From contig NZ_BAFK01000012.1 of the NCBI RefSeq assembly GCF_000296695.1, positions 1 through 64,000 of the forward strand: 64,000 nt of DNA, written 5' to 3'. The notes under the pieces are model-generated. The model worked only from the letters and a program-made list of their open reading frames with translations, ran no database searches and was not told the origin of the DNA. The position numbers and the translations under genes were made by a program. Position 1 is the stretch's first letter; each line of letters starts with the position of its first letter. This document shows positions 1 through 8,369 of the stretch, piece by piece. This DNA is from Rheinheimera nanhaiensis E407-8 (GTDB taxonomy: Bacteria > Pseudomonadota > Gammaproteobacteria > Enterobacterales > Alteromonadaceae).

Positions 1-21
1 CCGGTTAACCACAAAGCGTCA

Positions 22-66
22 CCGCTTAAGTGAACAGTATTGCGCTTCACAGCGGGTTTTTTCTTT
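22..66 (+). terminator. Rho-independent terminator of an upstream gene outside the window
   Basis: A stem CCGCT/AGCGG, continued after a three-base bulge by GTGAA/TTCAC around an 11-nt loop, is followed on the plus strand by GTTTTTTCTTT. The T-run direction shows it ends a plus-strand transcript that enters from before base 1. It abuts the stop codon of the minus-strand gene to its right. Confidence 0.7.
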
Positions 67-67
67 G

Positions 68-619
68 TCAGTTATATTCGTAAACAGAGTAGAACTCTTT
101 TAACACCAGTGTTTTACGGCATTGATGAATGCGAATATTAGATGCTTCCATCTTTTCATTGTTACAACTCATTTTCTGAGCTTGGACACCAAATCTGGCT
201 TTGTAAGTCTCATACATTGGCTCTAAAGCGTCCAACTGCTCTTTAGTTAACTTTGCCGTGATACTGTCATACACTTTTTGCCATTCGGTGTTTTTTTGTT
301 CCAGTGCAAGGCGGATCCACACCAAGCCCTGACCAATGTCCTGCTGTACACCATCGCCTTTTAGCAACATCACACCGAGCAGATATTGCGGATATTTCTC
401 CCCGTAGTGCGCAAACTTAACGACATCCTGATAAAAATCAGCAAAATTGCCACGTCTTGCCTTGTCCAACAATAAATCAAGCTCGTTTTGATAAAACTCA
501 GCCCGAAGCTTCACTTCTTTCACCGTTGGGTTGTCCTGTGCAACACTTGATGCAGAAGCAGTAAAGCCACCTAAAACACATATAACAGTAGCTGCCATTG
601 CAATAATTTTGCGCGTCAT
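68..619 (-). CDS. Small exported protein with one Sel1-like repeat
   Basis: Protein of 183 residues with an N-terminal signal peptide (MTRKIIAMAATVICVLGG, cleavage probably after the ASAS stretch). The mature part is mostly helical, and its middle (YPQYLLGVMLLKGDGV, then QGLVWIRLAL) resembles a single Sel1/TPR-like repeat, a protein-protein interaction fold. The start was set at the ATG with GAGGA seven bases upstream; the reading frame stays open further upstream but that extension has no ribosome site and would bury the signal peptide. It stands alone, divergent from ppiC. No specific function is recognised; a periplasmic scaffold or interaction role is only an inference from the repeat. 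Confidence 0.6.
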   Translation of the reverse strand: MTRKIIAMAATVICVLGGFTASASSVAQDNPTVKEVKLRAEFYQNELDLLLDKARRGNFADFYQDVVKFAHYGEKYPQYLLGVMLLKGDGVQQDIGQGLVWIRLALEQKNTEWQKVYDSITAKLTKEQLDALEPMYETYKARFGVQAQKMSCNNEKMEASNIRIHQCRKTLVLKEFYSVYEYN

Positions 620-869
620 AATTTTATCCTCAGTTGTCCTTACTGAGAACAACTCTAACAGTTTAAAAACATTTTTACGTATCCAAATGTAACAAATCAT
701 TTATAACAAAACAGCGCATATGAGTTTTACTCTATAATTTTCAGAGCTTTAAAAACTTCAATTCAGAATTTCAGCGGTAAATAGTTACCGACATAAATAA
801 ATTAACATCGAGATTGCTGCTTACTCCTGATCGGGTAAACTAGCTAATATGAAGTTTGAGAGATAAATA

Positions 870-1145
870 ATGAAAGCCTGCGCCTTACATATACTGGTAA
901 AAACCCGCGAAGAAGCCGAAAAGCTAAAACAGCAGCTGGCCAAAGGTGCGGACTTTGGCAAACTGGCCAAGCAGCATTCACTGTGCCCGTCCGGTAAAAA
1001 AGGCGGCGATTTAGGCGAGTTTCGCAAAGGCCAGATGGTAAAGGCCTTTGACGATGTCGTGTTTAAAGGCCCTGTTCTGGAAGTGCAGGGCCCGGTGAAA
1101 ACCCAGTTTGGCTTTCACCTGATTAAAACGCTGTATCGCAGTTAG
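870..1145 (+). CDS. ppiC: Peptidyl-prolyl cis-trans isomerase C (parvulin)
   Basis: A 91-residue single-domain parvulin that catalyses cis-trans isomerisation of peptidyl-proline bonds in the cytoplasm. It matches E. coli PpiC almost end to end: ALHILVK at residues 5-11, [12 protein letters not shown] at 26-37, [13 protein letters not shown] at 39-51, [11 protein letters not shown] at 54-64 and the closing TQFGFHLIK. Length is normal for the family (about 93 residues). A GAGAG stretch lies eight bases before the ATG. It is monocistronic and convergent with the toxin gene to its right, with only nine bases between their stops. Confidence 0.95.
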   Translation: MKACALHILVKTREEAEKLKQQLAKGADFGKLAKQHSLCPSGKKGGDLGEFRKGQMVKAFDDVVFKGPVLEVQGPVKTQFGFHLIKTLYRS

Positions 1146-1154
1146 TTAGCGGCT

Positions 1155-1871
1155 TTAGTCGCTACAGCTGACAAGCTGGTTAATCGCACTGATACCGCCG
1201 TTTTGCCAGATCATTTCATAATGCCCGCTCTGCAGCATCTGCGTGACATACTTGGGACTGAACAAGCCCCAACACAAAGCATCCGTGTTACGCACTGAAT
1301 GATACTGCAGCCCGGTACTGCCCTGTTCACGTAAACTTATACCCAGCGCACGCGCCGCGCTGTAATCTTGCGGATGATAAACCGCATGTTGTAACGGCAA
1401 ACTGGTTAAATCTGTCAGGCTAACATCGCTAAACTGACAACTTAACGCCTTAAACACAAAGCGCTCATAGGCCAATCCCGGTACCTTTGCCCAATATTGC
1501 CCCTGATGATAAGCCACTTCGCGTAGCGCCGTTTGCACAGTGTCAGCCAGATACAGCACACCAAAGCGACCATCAGAAAAGCGGCTGCCAGCCGGGTTAA
1601 CATGGGTGAAAGGCGCGACCGCATAAGAGCAACCGGCAATACCAAACGGGATCTCACTGCGTGGCAATAGACTTAAATTACCGGCCTGTGCCTGCAACCT
1701 GGGGTTAGTCAGTGCCTGCAGCGCAAATAAAGCATCGAACTCATCAGCGTCAGCCACATCATCAAATACCGATACCGGCGGATATTTTGAATTGATCAGC
1801 CGGTAACTGCGCTGCTGTTGCAGTTTAACCTGGGGTAAAGCCTGTGGCGTTAAACTGGCCCCTGTTACCAC
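1155..1871 (-). CDS. RES-domain toxin of a type II toxin-antitoxin pair
   Basis: A 238-residue RES-domain protein. Characterised RES toxins (for example MbcT and the Xre-RES toxin of Pseudomonas putida) deplete cellular NAD+ and arrest growth. The hallmark residues are visible: Arg24 in YRLI, Arg97 in SRFSDG, Tyr107 in VLYLA, Glu118 in ALREVAYH and Ser182 in YHSVRN. The start is GTG and overlaps the stop of the upstream antitoxin gene by seven bases, so the two are translationally coupled, antitoxin first. The length is somewhat above the smallest RES toxins because of N- and C-terminal extensions. NAD+ breakdown by this copy is inferred from the family. Confidence 0.88.
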   Translation of the reverse strand: MVTGASLTPQALPQVKLQQQRSYRLINSKYPPVSVFDDVADADEFDALFALQALTNPRLQAQAGNLSLLPRSEIPFGIAGCSYAVAPFTHVNPAGSRFSDGRFGVLYLADTVQTALREVAYHQGQYWAKVPGLAYERFVFKALSCQFSDVSLTDLTSLPLQHAVYHPQDYSAARALGISLREQGSTGLQYHSVRNTDALCWGLFSPKYVTQMLQSGHYEMIWQNGGISAINQLVSCSD

Positions 1872-2263
1872 AAGCCACCACGCAGTGCGTCGATATGTTT
1901 AAAGGTTTCGTACAGTGCGGCAAACTGGCCACTGCTAATAATATCCAGTGGGCTTTTGCCGTTAAAATACGGGTTGTGGTTGGGCAGTGCCATAAAGCCG
2001 TACAGGTTTTGCGGGTTATCGAATAACAGCCGCAGGCTGCTGTGAATATTCAGCAGGTAGCTGATACGCTCAATCTGGTCTTGCGTCAGGTTGGCACAAT
2101 AAGGGTCGTTACGGTACTTGTAATAGGCTGCTTTGGAGATTTGCAAAATACGCTGGATTTGCTCAGGTGAGCATTGCCATTTATCTAAAATAGCTAACAC
2201 CGTTTTCAGCCCGGTTGCCGCCACATTGCGCTGGCTTTGTCTATCAAGCTGTACTGCCTGCAT
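1865..2263 (-). CDS. Xre/MbcA/ParS-type antitoxin
   Basis: A 132-residue cognate antitoxin for the RES protein. The N-terminal part (residues about 15-55, with ISKAAYYKYRND) is an Xre-like helix-turn-helix. The C-terminal part (about 60-132) is the MbcA/ParS/Xre toxin-binding domain, with NPYFNGKSPLDII and a helical tail that in known complexes plugs the toxin active site. An in-frame GTG lies two codons upstream, but the ATG used here has GAGGTGG five to six bases before it. It is the first gene of the pair. Antitoxins of this family usually repress their own operon; the 80 bases upstream are AT-rich and free of other genes. Confidence 0.88.
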   Translation of the reverse strand: MQAVQLDRQSQRNVAATGLKTVLAILDKWQCSPEQIQRILQISKAAYYKYRNDPYCANLTQDQIERISYLLNIHSSLRLLFDNPQNLYGFMALPNHNPYFNGKSPLDIISSGQFAALYETFKHIDALRGGLW

Positions 2264-2343
2264 AACCACCTCACGGCCAATTCATTTGACTATCAATATA
2301 GACTTATATTTACTCAATGTCCACACAGAGACTGGCTTGGCAA

Positions 2344-2370
2344 CAAAAAAGCAGACTTGTACGTCTGCTT
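2344..2370 (-). terminator. Terminator of the RhlE-like helicase gene
   Basis: The stem GCAGAC/GTCTGC, extended by AA/TT to eight pairs, has a six-base loop and on the minus strand is followed by TTTTTTG. It lies just past the helicase stop and before the antitoxin promoter region. Confidence 0.85.
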
Positions 2371-2380
2371 TACATCAATG

Positions 2381-3631
2381 TCAGGCTTTACCTAAAGCCT
2401 TAGCGCGTAATTTGGCTTTTAAATTGCCCTTTTTCATTGGCTTTTTCGGCACATCGCCGTGCCTGGCTTGCGCTTGCTCTGGCGTAATGTAAGTCGGGTC
2501 GTGCTCATAACCCGGCAATACCTGAGCGGTAATCACCTGCTGGATCAGCCGCTCAATCTCCTGCAGCGCTTTAATTTCGTCCGGTGTGATCAGCGTTAAC
2601 GCCACACCGCTGTTACCAGCGCGGCCGGTGCGGCCGATACGGTGCACATAGTCTTCCGGTACCTGCGGCAAGTCGTAATTCACCACATAAGGCAACTCGT
2701 TTATATCCAGGCCGCGGGCAGCAATGTCAGTAGCCACTAAAATGCGTACACTACCAGCCTTAAAATCGGCCAGGGCTTTGGTGCGGGCGCCCTGGCTTTT
2801 ATCGCCATGAATGGCCGCGCTTTTTAAACCGTCTTTTGCCAGTTGCTTGGCCAGCCGATCTGCGCCGTGCTTAGTGCGGACGAACACCAGCACCTGTGGC
2901 CAGTTGTTACGGCCTATCACATGCGATAGCAGCTCGCGCTTACGGTGGCGGTCGACCAGATAGGCCTGCTGCTCTACCCGCTCGGCAGTGGCATTCGTCG
3001 CTGCCACTTCAATCAGTTGCGGGCTGTTAAGCAGCTCATCGGCCAGCTGTTTAATCTCATTGGAATAGGTCGCCGAGAACAGTAAGGTTTGCCGTTTTGC
3101 CGGCAACTTGGCCATAATGCGTTTTATATCAACAATAAAACCCATGTCCAGCATGCGGTCGGCTTCATCCAGCACCAGTACTTCCAACGCAGATAGATCG
3201 ACGGTTTTCTGGTGCAGGTGGTCAATTAACCTGCCCGGTGTGGCCACTAAGATGTCCAGCCCCTGCTCTGCGTCATCGTATTGCGGCCGTATCGATACGC
3301 CGCCGTAAAACACCGCTGAACGGCACTCAAGGTACTGGCTATACTTGCGCACATTGTCATACACTTGCTGCGCCAGTTCCCGTGTTGGCGTAAGTACAAG
3401 CACCCGCACCTGGTTTGGCGCTACGACCTTAGGCGCATTGAGCATCTGCTGCAGCAGCGGTAAAGTAAATGCAGCGGTTTTACCGGTACCGGTTTGTGCG
3501 CCGGCTAACACATCTTTGCCGGCTAAAATAACCGGGATACTTTGCCGTTGCACTGGTGTGGGTGCATCGTAACCTTGCTCTTGCAGCACACGTAATATAG
3601 GCGCCGCCAGCGCGAGAGATTGAAATGACAT
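2381..3631 (-). CDS. rhlE: DEAD-box ATP-dependent RNA helicase, RhlE type
   Basis: A 416-residue DEAD-box RNA helicase that uses ATP to open short RNA duplexes in ribosome assembly or RNA decay. Motifs in order: Q-motif region [12 protein letters not shown], Walker [55 protein letters not shown] and [10 protein letters not shown]. The C-terminal tail after the second RecA domain is short and lysine-rich ([16 protein letters not shown]), typical of RhlE-like proteins. The ATG used has AGGAA six bases upstream; a longer open frame upstream lacks a site and is not family-like. It is divergent from yhbQ and carries its own terminator. Confidence 0.88.
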   Translation of the reverse strand: MSFQSLALAAPILRVLQEQGYDAPTPVQRQSIPVILAGKDVLAGAQTGTGKTAAFTLPLLQQMLNAPKVVAPNQVRVLVLTPTRELAQQVYDNVRKYSQYLECRSAVFYGGVSIRPQYDDAEQGLDILVATPGRLIDHLHQKTVDLSALEVLVLDEADRMLDMGFIVDIKRIMAKLPAKRQTLLFSATYSNEIKQLADELLNSPQLIEVAATNATAERVEQQAYLVDRHRKRELLSHVIGRNNWPQVLVFVRTKHGADRLAKQLAKDGLKSAAIHGDKSQGARTKALADFKAGSVRILVATDIAARGLDINELPYVVNYDLPQVPEDYVHRIGRTGRAGNSGVALTLITPDEIKALQEIERLIQQVITAQVLPGYEHDPTYITPEQAQARHGDVPKKPMKKGNLKAKLRAKALGKA

Positions 3632-3707
3632 TAAAATTCCTGTTTTGCCAAAGCCTGCCAAATAACCGGCGCAGTATAGCAGATCAGCCGGCGCCGGAGT
3701 TAGCGCG

Positions 3708-3983
3708 GTGAGCAACTGGTATTTGTATATGGTGCAAACTGCAGCCGGTGTGCTTTATACCGGTATCAGTACCGACCCCGCGCGACGTTTACGCCAACAC
3801 AGTGGCCAGTTGGCCGGTGGCGCCAAGGCACTGCGCGGCAAGGGGCCGCTGCAGCTGGTGTACCAGCAACCCCTGGCTGACAAAAGTGCTGCCGCCAAAG
3901 CCGAATATCAACTAAAACAGCTGCCGCGGGCGGCTAAACGGGCATTGATTGCCGCTTATCAGCAAAGTGAGATAAATGGATAA
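3708..3983 (+). CDS. yhbQ: GIY-YIG nuclease-superfamily protein, YhbQ type
   Basis: A 91-residue UPF0213 protein with a single GIY-YIG fold. The signature is seen as WYLYMV at residues 4-9 and GVLYTGIS at 14-21, followed by the conserved Arg of RRLRQH and the glutamate of AEYQLKQL. Members are small DNA-end processing nucleases of poorly fixed role. Translation starts at GTG with GGAG about nine bases upstream. The end of the gene overlaps the start of the AEC transporter by eight bases, so the two are co-transcribed. Confidence 0.9.
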   Translation: MSNWYLYMVQTAAGVLYTGISTDPARRLRQHSGQLAGGAKALRGKGPLQLVYQQPLADKSAAAKAEYQLKQLPRAAKRALIAAYQQSEING

Positions 3984-4878
3984 CTTTCTACTGGTATTAG
4001 CCTATTTGCTAATAGGCGTATTGTTGCGCCGCTTACCGACCATGCCGGAAAACAGTGGCATAGCGCTGAATATGTATGTGTTATATGTGGCACTACCCGC
4101 GTTAATTTTAAAGAATGTGCCGCAGCTGCAGTTCTCGGCAGAACTGTTGATCCCCGCTATTACACCGTGGTTTTTGTTGCTGGCAGTAGTTGCTACTGTG
4201 CTGCTGCTAAGTAAGTTACTGCACTGGTCACGCGAGGTCACCGGCGCTTTGCTGATTGTGCTGCCACTGGGTAACACCTCGTTTTTAGGCTTTCCGATGA
4301 CTGAAGCCTTATTTGGCAGCGCTGCTATGCCGTATGCGGTGGTGTACGATCAGGTCGGCTCTTTTATTGCGCTGGCAACCTATGTCACTATCGTAGCGGC
4401 GCTCTACAGCCCCACGGCGGCCAAGCCTACGTTGAAAGGCATCACGTTAAAAATTGTCACCTTTCCGTCTTTTATTGCACTGGCACTGGGTTTATTGCTG
4501 CGCGGCACAGAGTATCCGCCACTGGCAACCCAGCTGATTGATAACTTAGCTGCCACCTTAGTGCCGGTAGTGATGGTAGCTGTTGGCTTTGCGTTAACAA
4601 TAAAATTCAGTAGAGCCGAAATTTCGCCGCTGCTAAGTGCGCTGGGCATTAAGCTGGTAATGATGCCTGCATTGGCGGCGCTGTTATGGTTTAGCCTGGG
4701 TTACAGCGGTGTGGCGGTGAATATCAGTATTTTCCAGGCAGCGATGCCACCGATGATCTCTGCCGGCGCTATTGCGATAATGGCGGGGCTGGCCCCCCGC
4801 CTGGTTAGCGGCATTATCGGTTTGGGTATCCTCAGCGGTTTATTAACGCTGCCGCTGGTGTCCTGGTTGTTGCATTAG
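3976..4878 (+). CDS. AEC-family membrane transporter
   Basis: A 300-residue inner-membrane protein of the auxin-efflux-carrier (AEC) family with about ten hydrophobic helices in two five-helix halves, beginning LLVLAYLLIGVLLRRLP. The GNTSFLGFPM segment near residue 94 and GFALTIKFSR near 204 are typical of the family, whose bacterial members carry small organic acids such as malate; the substrate here cannot be read. It is translationally coupled to yhbQ and convergent with the SPFH gene, whose stop lies sixteen bases away. Confidence 0.85.
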   Translation: MDNFLLVLAYLLIGVLLRRLPTMPENSGIALNMYVLYVALPALILKNVPQLQFSAELLIPAITPWFLLLAVVATVLLLSKLLHWSREVTGALLIVLPLGNTSFLGFPMTEALFGSAAMPYAVVYDQVGSFIALATYVTIVAALYSPTAAKPTLKGITLKIVTFPSFIALALGLLLRGTEYPPLATQLIDNLAATLVPVVMVAVGFALTIKFSRAEISPLLSALGIKLVMMPALAALLWFSLGYSGVAVNISIFQAAMPPMISAGAIAIMAGLAPRLVSGIIGLGILSGLLTLPLVSWLLH

Positions 4879-4894
4879 CACTATGGAGATAGGG

Positions 4895-6256
4895 CTATTT
4901 CTTCAGGTCGCGGTCGTAGCTTAAGCGTTTGGCCGCGTCCATGGTCAACATCTGCATAAACATGCGCGCTTCGCTGTCACTGCCGGTTGGCGTATTGCCA
5001 TTAGCGCCAAACACATACTGCGGTACCGCACGTTTGGCAAAAGACTCAGCCCAGATACGCTGAATTTGAATTTCGGCATCCAGCTTTTGTGCTAAGGCGT
5101 TATCAGCTTGCAGGATCACCTTCTTCTGGTACGCCTCAGCTTCTGCCAGTGTGCGCAGTGTTTGTGCTTCAATTTCGGCTTTTTCCAGGTTAATTTTTGC
5201 CGTTTCGCGCTGGATATTGGCTTGTGCCTGCAGTTTTTCCGCTTCAGTTATCGCCAATTGTTTCTGGGTATCGGCTTCCGTAGTAGCCTGAATTTGCTCT
5301 ACCTTAGCTTTAGCCTGACGTTCGGCCACTTCACGCTCACCACGCGAAATCGCCAGTAAGCGCTGCTCCTCCTCCTGAATACGTTGCTCGCGGGCTATGG
5401 CTCTGTCGGCCGAGGCTTTCTGCTTTAACTGCATGCGCTCAACAAAGCGCTGGTTCGGGTTCATTTGCGTGATACGGGCATCGACGACGGTAATACCGTA
5501 ATCGACGAACTTCTGCCGTTTACGCAGTGGCTGGCCTTCGCTATCACGCACTTTGTTTACCACAAAGCTAACGCGGGTTTCATCGCCAAAATCTTCCTGC
5601 TCAGTACCCAGCGCCACATTGGCAGTACCTTTTTGCCGGCGTAACTGCGCCAGATTTTGTTCTTCCCGCCGCACCACATAGATGCCATTGGTCATCTGGT
5701 TTTCAAATTCGTTGTTAAACTCAGTACGGCCACCGGAATAATACTCTTCTGCTCCCATCAAAGACGCATTGGCCTGTAGCGTTTCTTTAAACGCCGGAAT
5801 AAGGGCAGTGCGCAGCAGGTTTTCTGGCGTACGGTATTCATGGGCTAAACGGGTAAAGGCCACTTCATCAGTAGGAATTAAAAACCTTACTGTGGCTTGT
5901 GCATTAGCATCTACCTGATCTAAAAACATAATGTTCTGTGGTGGCAAGGCGGCACTGTCTTCTGAATTTTCTACTTCAGCGTAATCCATAATGTCTGAAC
6001 CACCAGTTACCGCCTGCACGGTTAGCGAGCGCTTCCATGCATTCCAGCGGCCAAAAAAGAAAAACTGATAACCGACATCACTAACCACATGCTCAGCACC
6101 CAGGATAGTGCGCACATGGTACACATAACCAGGTTCAGCATAAAACACTGAGCGGCTTAGCACAAAAATCAACACCAGCAAGGCGGCTAAGGCTCCTACC
6201 AGGCTTTTACTAAGTAATTTTATCGCGGGGCGCAACTGCATTAATTTCATCTCCAT
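4895..6256 (-). CDS. SPFH/Band-7 membrane protein with long coiled coil (second SPFH gene of operon)
   Basis: About 453 residues: one N-terminal membrane helix (ALAALLVLIFVLSRSVFYA), an SPFH/Band-7 domain (about residues 40-270), then a long charged coiled coil (about 280-410) rich in Ala, Glu, Gln and Lys. SPFH proteins assemble into large membrane-bound rings or microdomains and often control proteolysis (HflK/HflC with FtsH) or membrane order; this one is not HflK or HflC. The start is uncertain: three in-frame ATGs lie within six codons, and the GGAG sequence fits best with the third (MQLRPAI). It is the last gene of an SPFH / ribbon-helix-helix / SPFH operon, eighty bases after the regulator gene. 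Confidence 0.8.
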   Translation of the reverse strand: MEMKLMQLRPAIKLLSKSLVGALAALLVLIFVLSRSVFYAEPGYVYHVRTILGAEHVVSDVGYQFFFFGRWNAWKRSLTVQAVTGGSDIMDYAEVENSEDSAALPPQNIMFLDQVDANAQATVRFLIPTDEVAFTRLAHEYRTPENLLRTALIPAFKETLQANASLMGAEEYYSGGRTEFNNEFENQMTNGIYVVRREEQNLAQLRRQKGTANVALGTEQEDFGDETRVSFVVNKVRDSEGQPLRKRQKFVDYGITVVDARITQMNPNQRFVERMQLKQKASADRAIAREQRIQEEEQRLLAISRGEREVAERQAKAKVEQIQATTEADTQKQLAITEAEKLQAQANIQRETAKINLEKAEIEAQTLRTLAEAEAYQKKVILQADNALAQKLDAEIQIQRIWAESFAKRAVPQYVFGANGNTPTGSDSEARMFMQMLTMDAAKRLSYDRDLKK

Positions 6257-6336
6257 ACTGACAGCTATCCATTGGCGGCGCGATTATAGCGCCAGCTCGG
6301 TCAGCATGAAACGATTATTTTACAGAAGAAAAACAA

Positions 6337-6546
6337 CTAACTGTCTTTCTCGCCAGCATCTTTAACGGCCGGTGGCGTAGCGTCCACCTGCACTGATTTT
6401 AGTGCTACACGGCCATTTTTTTTCAGCGCGTCATGCAGCAGGTACTCAATTTGGCCATTAATACTGCGAAATTCATCATCTGCCCAGCGCTGCAGCGCGC
6501 TGAGCATGGCTTCATCCAGGCGTAAGGCAAAGGCTTTTTTCGCCAC
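6337..6546 (-). CDS. Arc-type ribbon-helix-helix DNA-binding protein
   Basis: A 69-residue protein whose first 45 residues form a ribbon-helix-helix: the strand KKAFALRLDEAML followed by two helices containing EFRSINGQIEYLLHDAL. This matches Arc-family repressors, which bind DNA as dimers of dimers. The tail (residues 46-69) is polar and probably disordered. It sits eleven bases behind the first SPFH gene and before the second. Two short palindromes upstream of the operon are candidate operators, so autoregulation is a reasonable inference. A direct partner role with the SPFH proteins is also possible. Confidence 0.85.
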   Translation of the reverse strand: MAKKAFALRLDEAMLSALQRWADDEFRSINGQIEYLLHDALKKNGRVALKSVQVDATPPAVKDAGEKDS

Positions 6547-6557
6547 GACAACTCCCG

Positions 6558-7412
6558 TTAATATAGCGTGCCGGCATTAACCACAGGCTGCACATGGTGG
6601 TCACCACACAACACCACCAGTAAATTACTCACCATCGCCGCTTTACGCTCATCGTCCAGCTCCACCACATTACGCTCAGATAAACGCTGTAATGCCGTTT
6701 CTACCATACCGACAGCACCTTCAACAATTTGCTGGCGGGCAGCAACAATGGCAGCGGCCTGCTGACGCTGCAGCATAGCACTGGCAATTTCCGGCGCGTA
6801 GGCCAAATGACTAATGCGCGCTTCCAGTACCTGTACACCGGCTTTGTTCAGCCGCGCCTGAATTTCCTGCTTTAACAGCTCTGTCACTTCATCCGTACTG
6901 CTGCGCAGGCTGATTGCTTCATCGTTACCGGCATCGTAAGCATAACTCGAAGCCAAGTGACGAATAGCAGACTCACTTTGAATATTAACGAAGTTTTCGT
7001 AGTTATCGACCTCAAACACTGCCTCCGCACTGTCGACCACCTTCCATACCACTACGGCCGCTATTTCCACCGGGTTACCGGCATTGTCATTAACCTTCAT
7101 TTTGCTGCTTTCAAAGTTACGCACTCTTAGTGAGACCTTTTGCTTGCTGTAAAGGGGGTTAGCCCAGCGTAAGCCATTGGTCAAATCTGTACCGACGTAA
7201 CGGCCGAATAACTGCAACACCGCCGACTGATTGGGGTGCACCATGTAAAAACCGAACCAACAAATAAACACTACTACTGCCAACAGCAGCGCCAGTGCTT
7301 TTATAAATCCAGGCAACACCACCACACCAGCGAGTGCGGCTAACTGCAGTAGCAGCAAAACCCCAATCATCGCGAAACCGCTTTTACTGTTAATAATCCG
7401 TTCTTGCAACAT
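6558..7412 (-). CDS. SPFH/Band-7 domain membrane protein (first gene of operon)
   Basis: A 284-residue protein with two hydrophobic stretches near the N-terminus (residues about 14-34 and 37-58) followed by an SPFH/Band-7 domain. Recognisable segments are [26 protein letters not shown] and [14 protein letters not shown]. The C-terminal helix contains [20 protein letters not shown], typical of a widespread bacterial SPFH subgroup that travels with an Arc-like protein. GGGGTGG precedes the ATG by a few bases. It leads the three-gene operon. A membrane scaffold role is known for the superfamily; the target is unknown here. Confidence 0.85.
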   Translation of the reverse strand: MLQERIINSKSGFAMIGVLLLLQLAALAGVVVLPGFIKALALLLAVVVFICWFGFYMVHPNQSAVLQLFGRYVGTDLTNGLRWANPLYSKQKVSLRVRNFESSKMKVNDNAGNPVEIAAVVVWKVVDSAEAVFEVDNYENFVNIQSESAIRHLASSYAYDAGNDEAISLRSSTDEVTELLKQEIQARLNKAGVQVLEARISHLAYAPEIASAMLQRQQAAAIVAARQQIVEGAVGMVETALQRLSERNVVELDDERKAAMVSNLLVVLCGDHHVQPVVNAGTLY

Positions 7413-7437
7413 TTCACCACCCCATAATGATATTATT

Positions 7438-7461
7438 TTGATATCAATTTAGTACATGTAC
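7438..7461. promoter_or_regulatory. Paired palindromes upstream of the SPFH operon, candidate operator
   Basis: Two perfect ten-base palindromes, TTGATATCAA and GTACATGTAC, have centres fourteen bases apart and lie 26-50 bases before the first SPFH start codon. That is where a repressor would overlap the promoter. The ribbon-helix-helix protein in the operon is the obvious candidate ligand, by inference only. Confidence 0.45.
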
Positions 7462-7502
7462 GACAAAATGCAAGCCGAAACTACAACAGTGGGGCATAAA
7501 TG

Positions 7503-7536
7503 AAAAAGGCCCATGCTTTTGGCATGGGCCTTTGTT
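7503..7536 (-). terminator. Terminator of the small lipoprotein gene
   Basis: A twelve-pair stem (AAAGGCCCATGC with its complement, five-base loop) is followed by a T-run on the minus strand. It lies 38 bases after the lipoprotein stop and upstream of the SPFH operon promoter, insulating the two. Confidence 0.85.
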
Positions 7537-7573
7537 ATCAGGATGACTGATGCACTGAGCTACATCAGTCAGG

Positions 7574-7816
7574 TTATCTTTTGCTCTGCTGTTTTTCGAT
7601 ATCAGATCTCATATCAATTTGCCGGCACTTGGTATTTACCTTCGTTTTACCAACGCTTTGCGGCTCCTCTGAACTAAAAATAGTGGTATCGTAGCTGTGT
7701 TCTACACCACCAGGGCAGTCAATTTCGTTGGGCATGCCGTGTTCAAACTCAGCCAGTTGTTGCTCTGAGGCGCAGCCCGCCAACACCAGCACTAAGCCCG
7801 CTATGATCAATTTCAT
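7574..7816 (-). CDS. Small hypothetical lipoprotein
   Basis: Eighty residues: a lipoprotein signal (MKLIIAGLVLVLAGCAS, lipobox LAGC, acylated Cys at about residue 15) and a polar mature part of about 65 residues with two further cysteines (in IDCPGG and TKCRQ) that could form a disulfide. The start was placed at the ATG preceding the signal, with GGGAG eight bases upstream; seven more in-frame codons exist but have no ribosome site. No domain is recognised. It is monocistronic with its own terminator. Confidence 0.75.
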   Translation of the reverse strand: MKLIIAGLVLVLAGCASEQQLAEFEHGMPNEIDCPGGVEHSYDTTIFSSEEPQSVGKTKVNTKCRQIDMRSDIEKQQSKR

Positions 7817-8119
7817 CGTAGTTACTCCCGAATGCAAAAAATTACGGTGCTAACGTAAGCATTAAATAAGTGCATGAAAGATAACCTGATAAATACAAAA
7901 ATGTCACGAAATTTTAGGGGTGTTAATTTACAGCAGCTATATACCCGGGCGGTGACTGATTGTAAATTTGCCCAGCCCTGGTTTGCAAAAGACATGGCCA
8001 TATTTGCGCAGTGCGGCATGGCACTGCGGATTAGCTAAAAACGTAGACAGATAAACTCTGCCTTGTTCTCAAACTACCCTGCGCAATTTCTCAAACTACT
8101 CGCACGGCTACACCGCGTT
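7817..8119. other. Intergenic stretch without a convincing gene
   Basis: The 300 bases between the lipoprotein start and the tRNA-Ser terminator hold the lipoprotein promoter region. A plus-strand frame of 45 codons (7901-8038, beginning MSRNFRGVNLQQLY) has no ribosome-binding site and no recognisable relative. It could be a remnant but is not called as a gene. Confidence 0.5.
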
Positions 8120-8160
8120 AAAACAAAAGACCCACGCTTGTGGCGTGGGCCTTTTGTTTT
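8120..8160 (-). terminator. Terminator of the tRNA-Ser transcript
   Basis: An eighteen-pair stem with one mismatch (outer AAAACAAAAG/CTTTTGTTTT, inner CCCACGC/GCGTGGG) surrounds a five-base loop. It ends in a T-rich strand in the minus direction, directly after the tRNA-Ser 3-prime end. Confidence 0.88.
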
Positions 8161-8164
8161 AATC

Positions 8165-8254
8165 TGGCGGAGAGAGAGGGATTCGAACCCTCGTTAGGGG
8201 TTAACCTAAACACACTTTCCAGGCGTGCGCCTTCAGCCACTCAGCCATCTCTCC
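8165..8254 (-). tRNA. tRNA-Ser (anticodon GGA)
   Basis: A 90-nt class II tRNA with encoded CCA. The acceptor stem GGAGAGA pairs with TCTCTCC, the anticodon loop CTGGAAA gives GGA, the long variable arm is GTTAACCCCTAAC-like, and the T-loop is GGTTCGAATCC. It reads UCC and UCU serine codons. Confidence 0.96.
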
Positions 8255-8278
8255 GGAACTTGCGTTGCAAGCGCGGCT

Positions 8279-8307
8279 ATACTAGGGAAATTCCGCAGCA
8301 GGCGCAA
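8279..8307 (-). promoter_or_regulatory. Promoter of tRNA-Ser
   Basis: On the minus strand TTGCGC and TAGTAT are spaced by 17 bases, 25 bases before the tRNA 5-prime end, followed by a GC-rich discriminator (AGCCGCGC) typical of stringently controlled stable-RNA promoters. Confidence 0.7.
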
Positions 8308-8369
8308 CTGTTATCTGTGCACCTCGCCCGCTACTGACGGATTTTTATCCAGTTTTATCAATAACGAGC

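Noticed and set aside
7822-8019. A 65-codon minus-strand frame upstream of the small lipoprotein
   Set aside because: No ribosome site and no recognisable protein; it covers the lipoprotein promoter region.
8140-8337. Plus-strand frame containing AEREGFEPSLGV
   Set aside because: It is the antisense of tRNA-Ser, the same type of false protein as over other tRNA genes.
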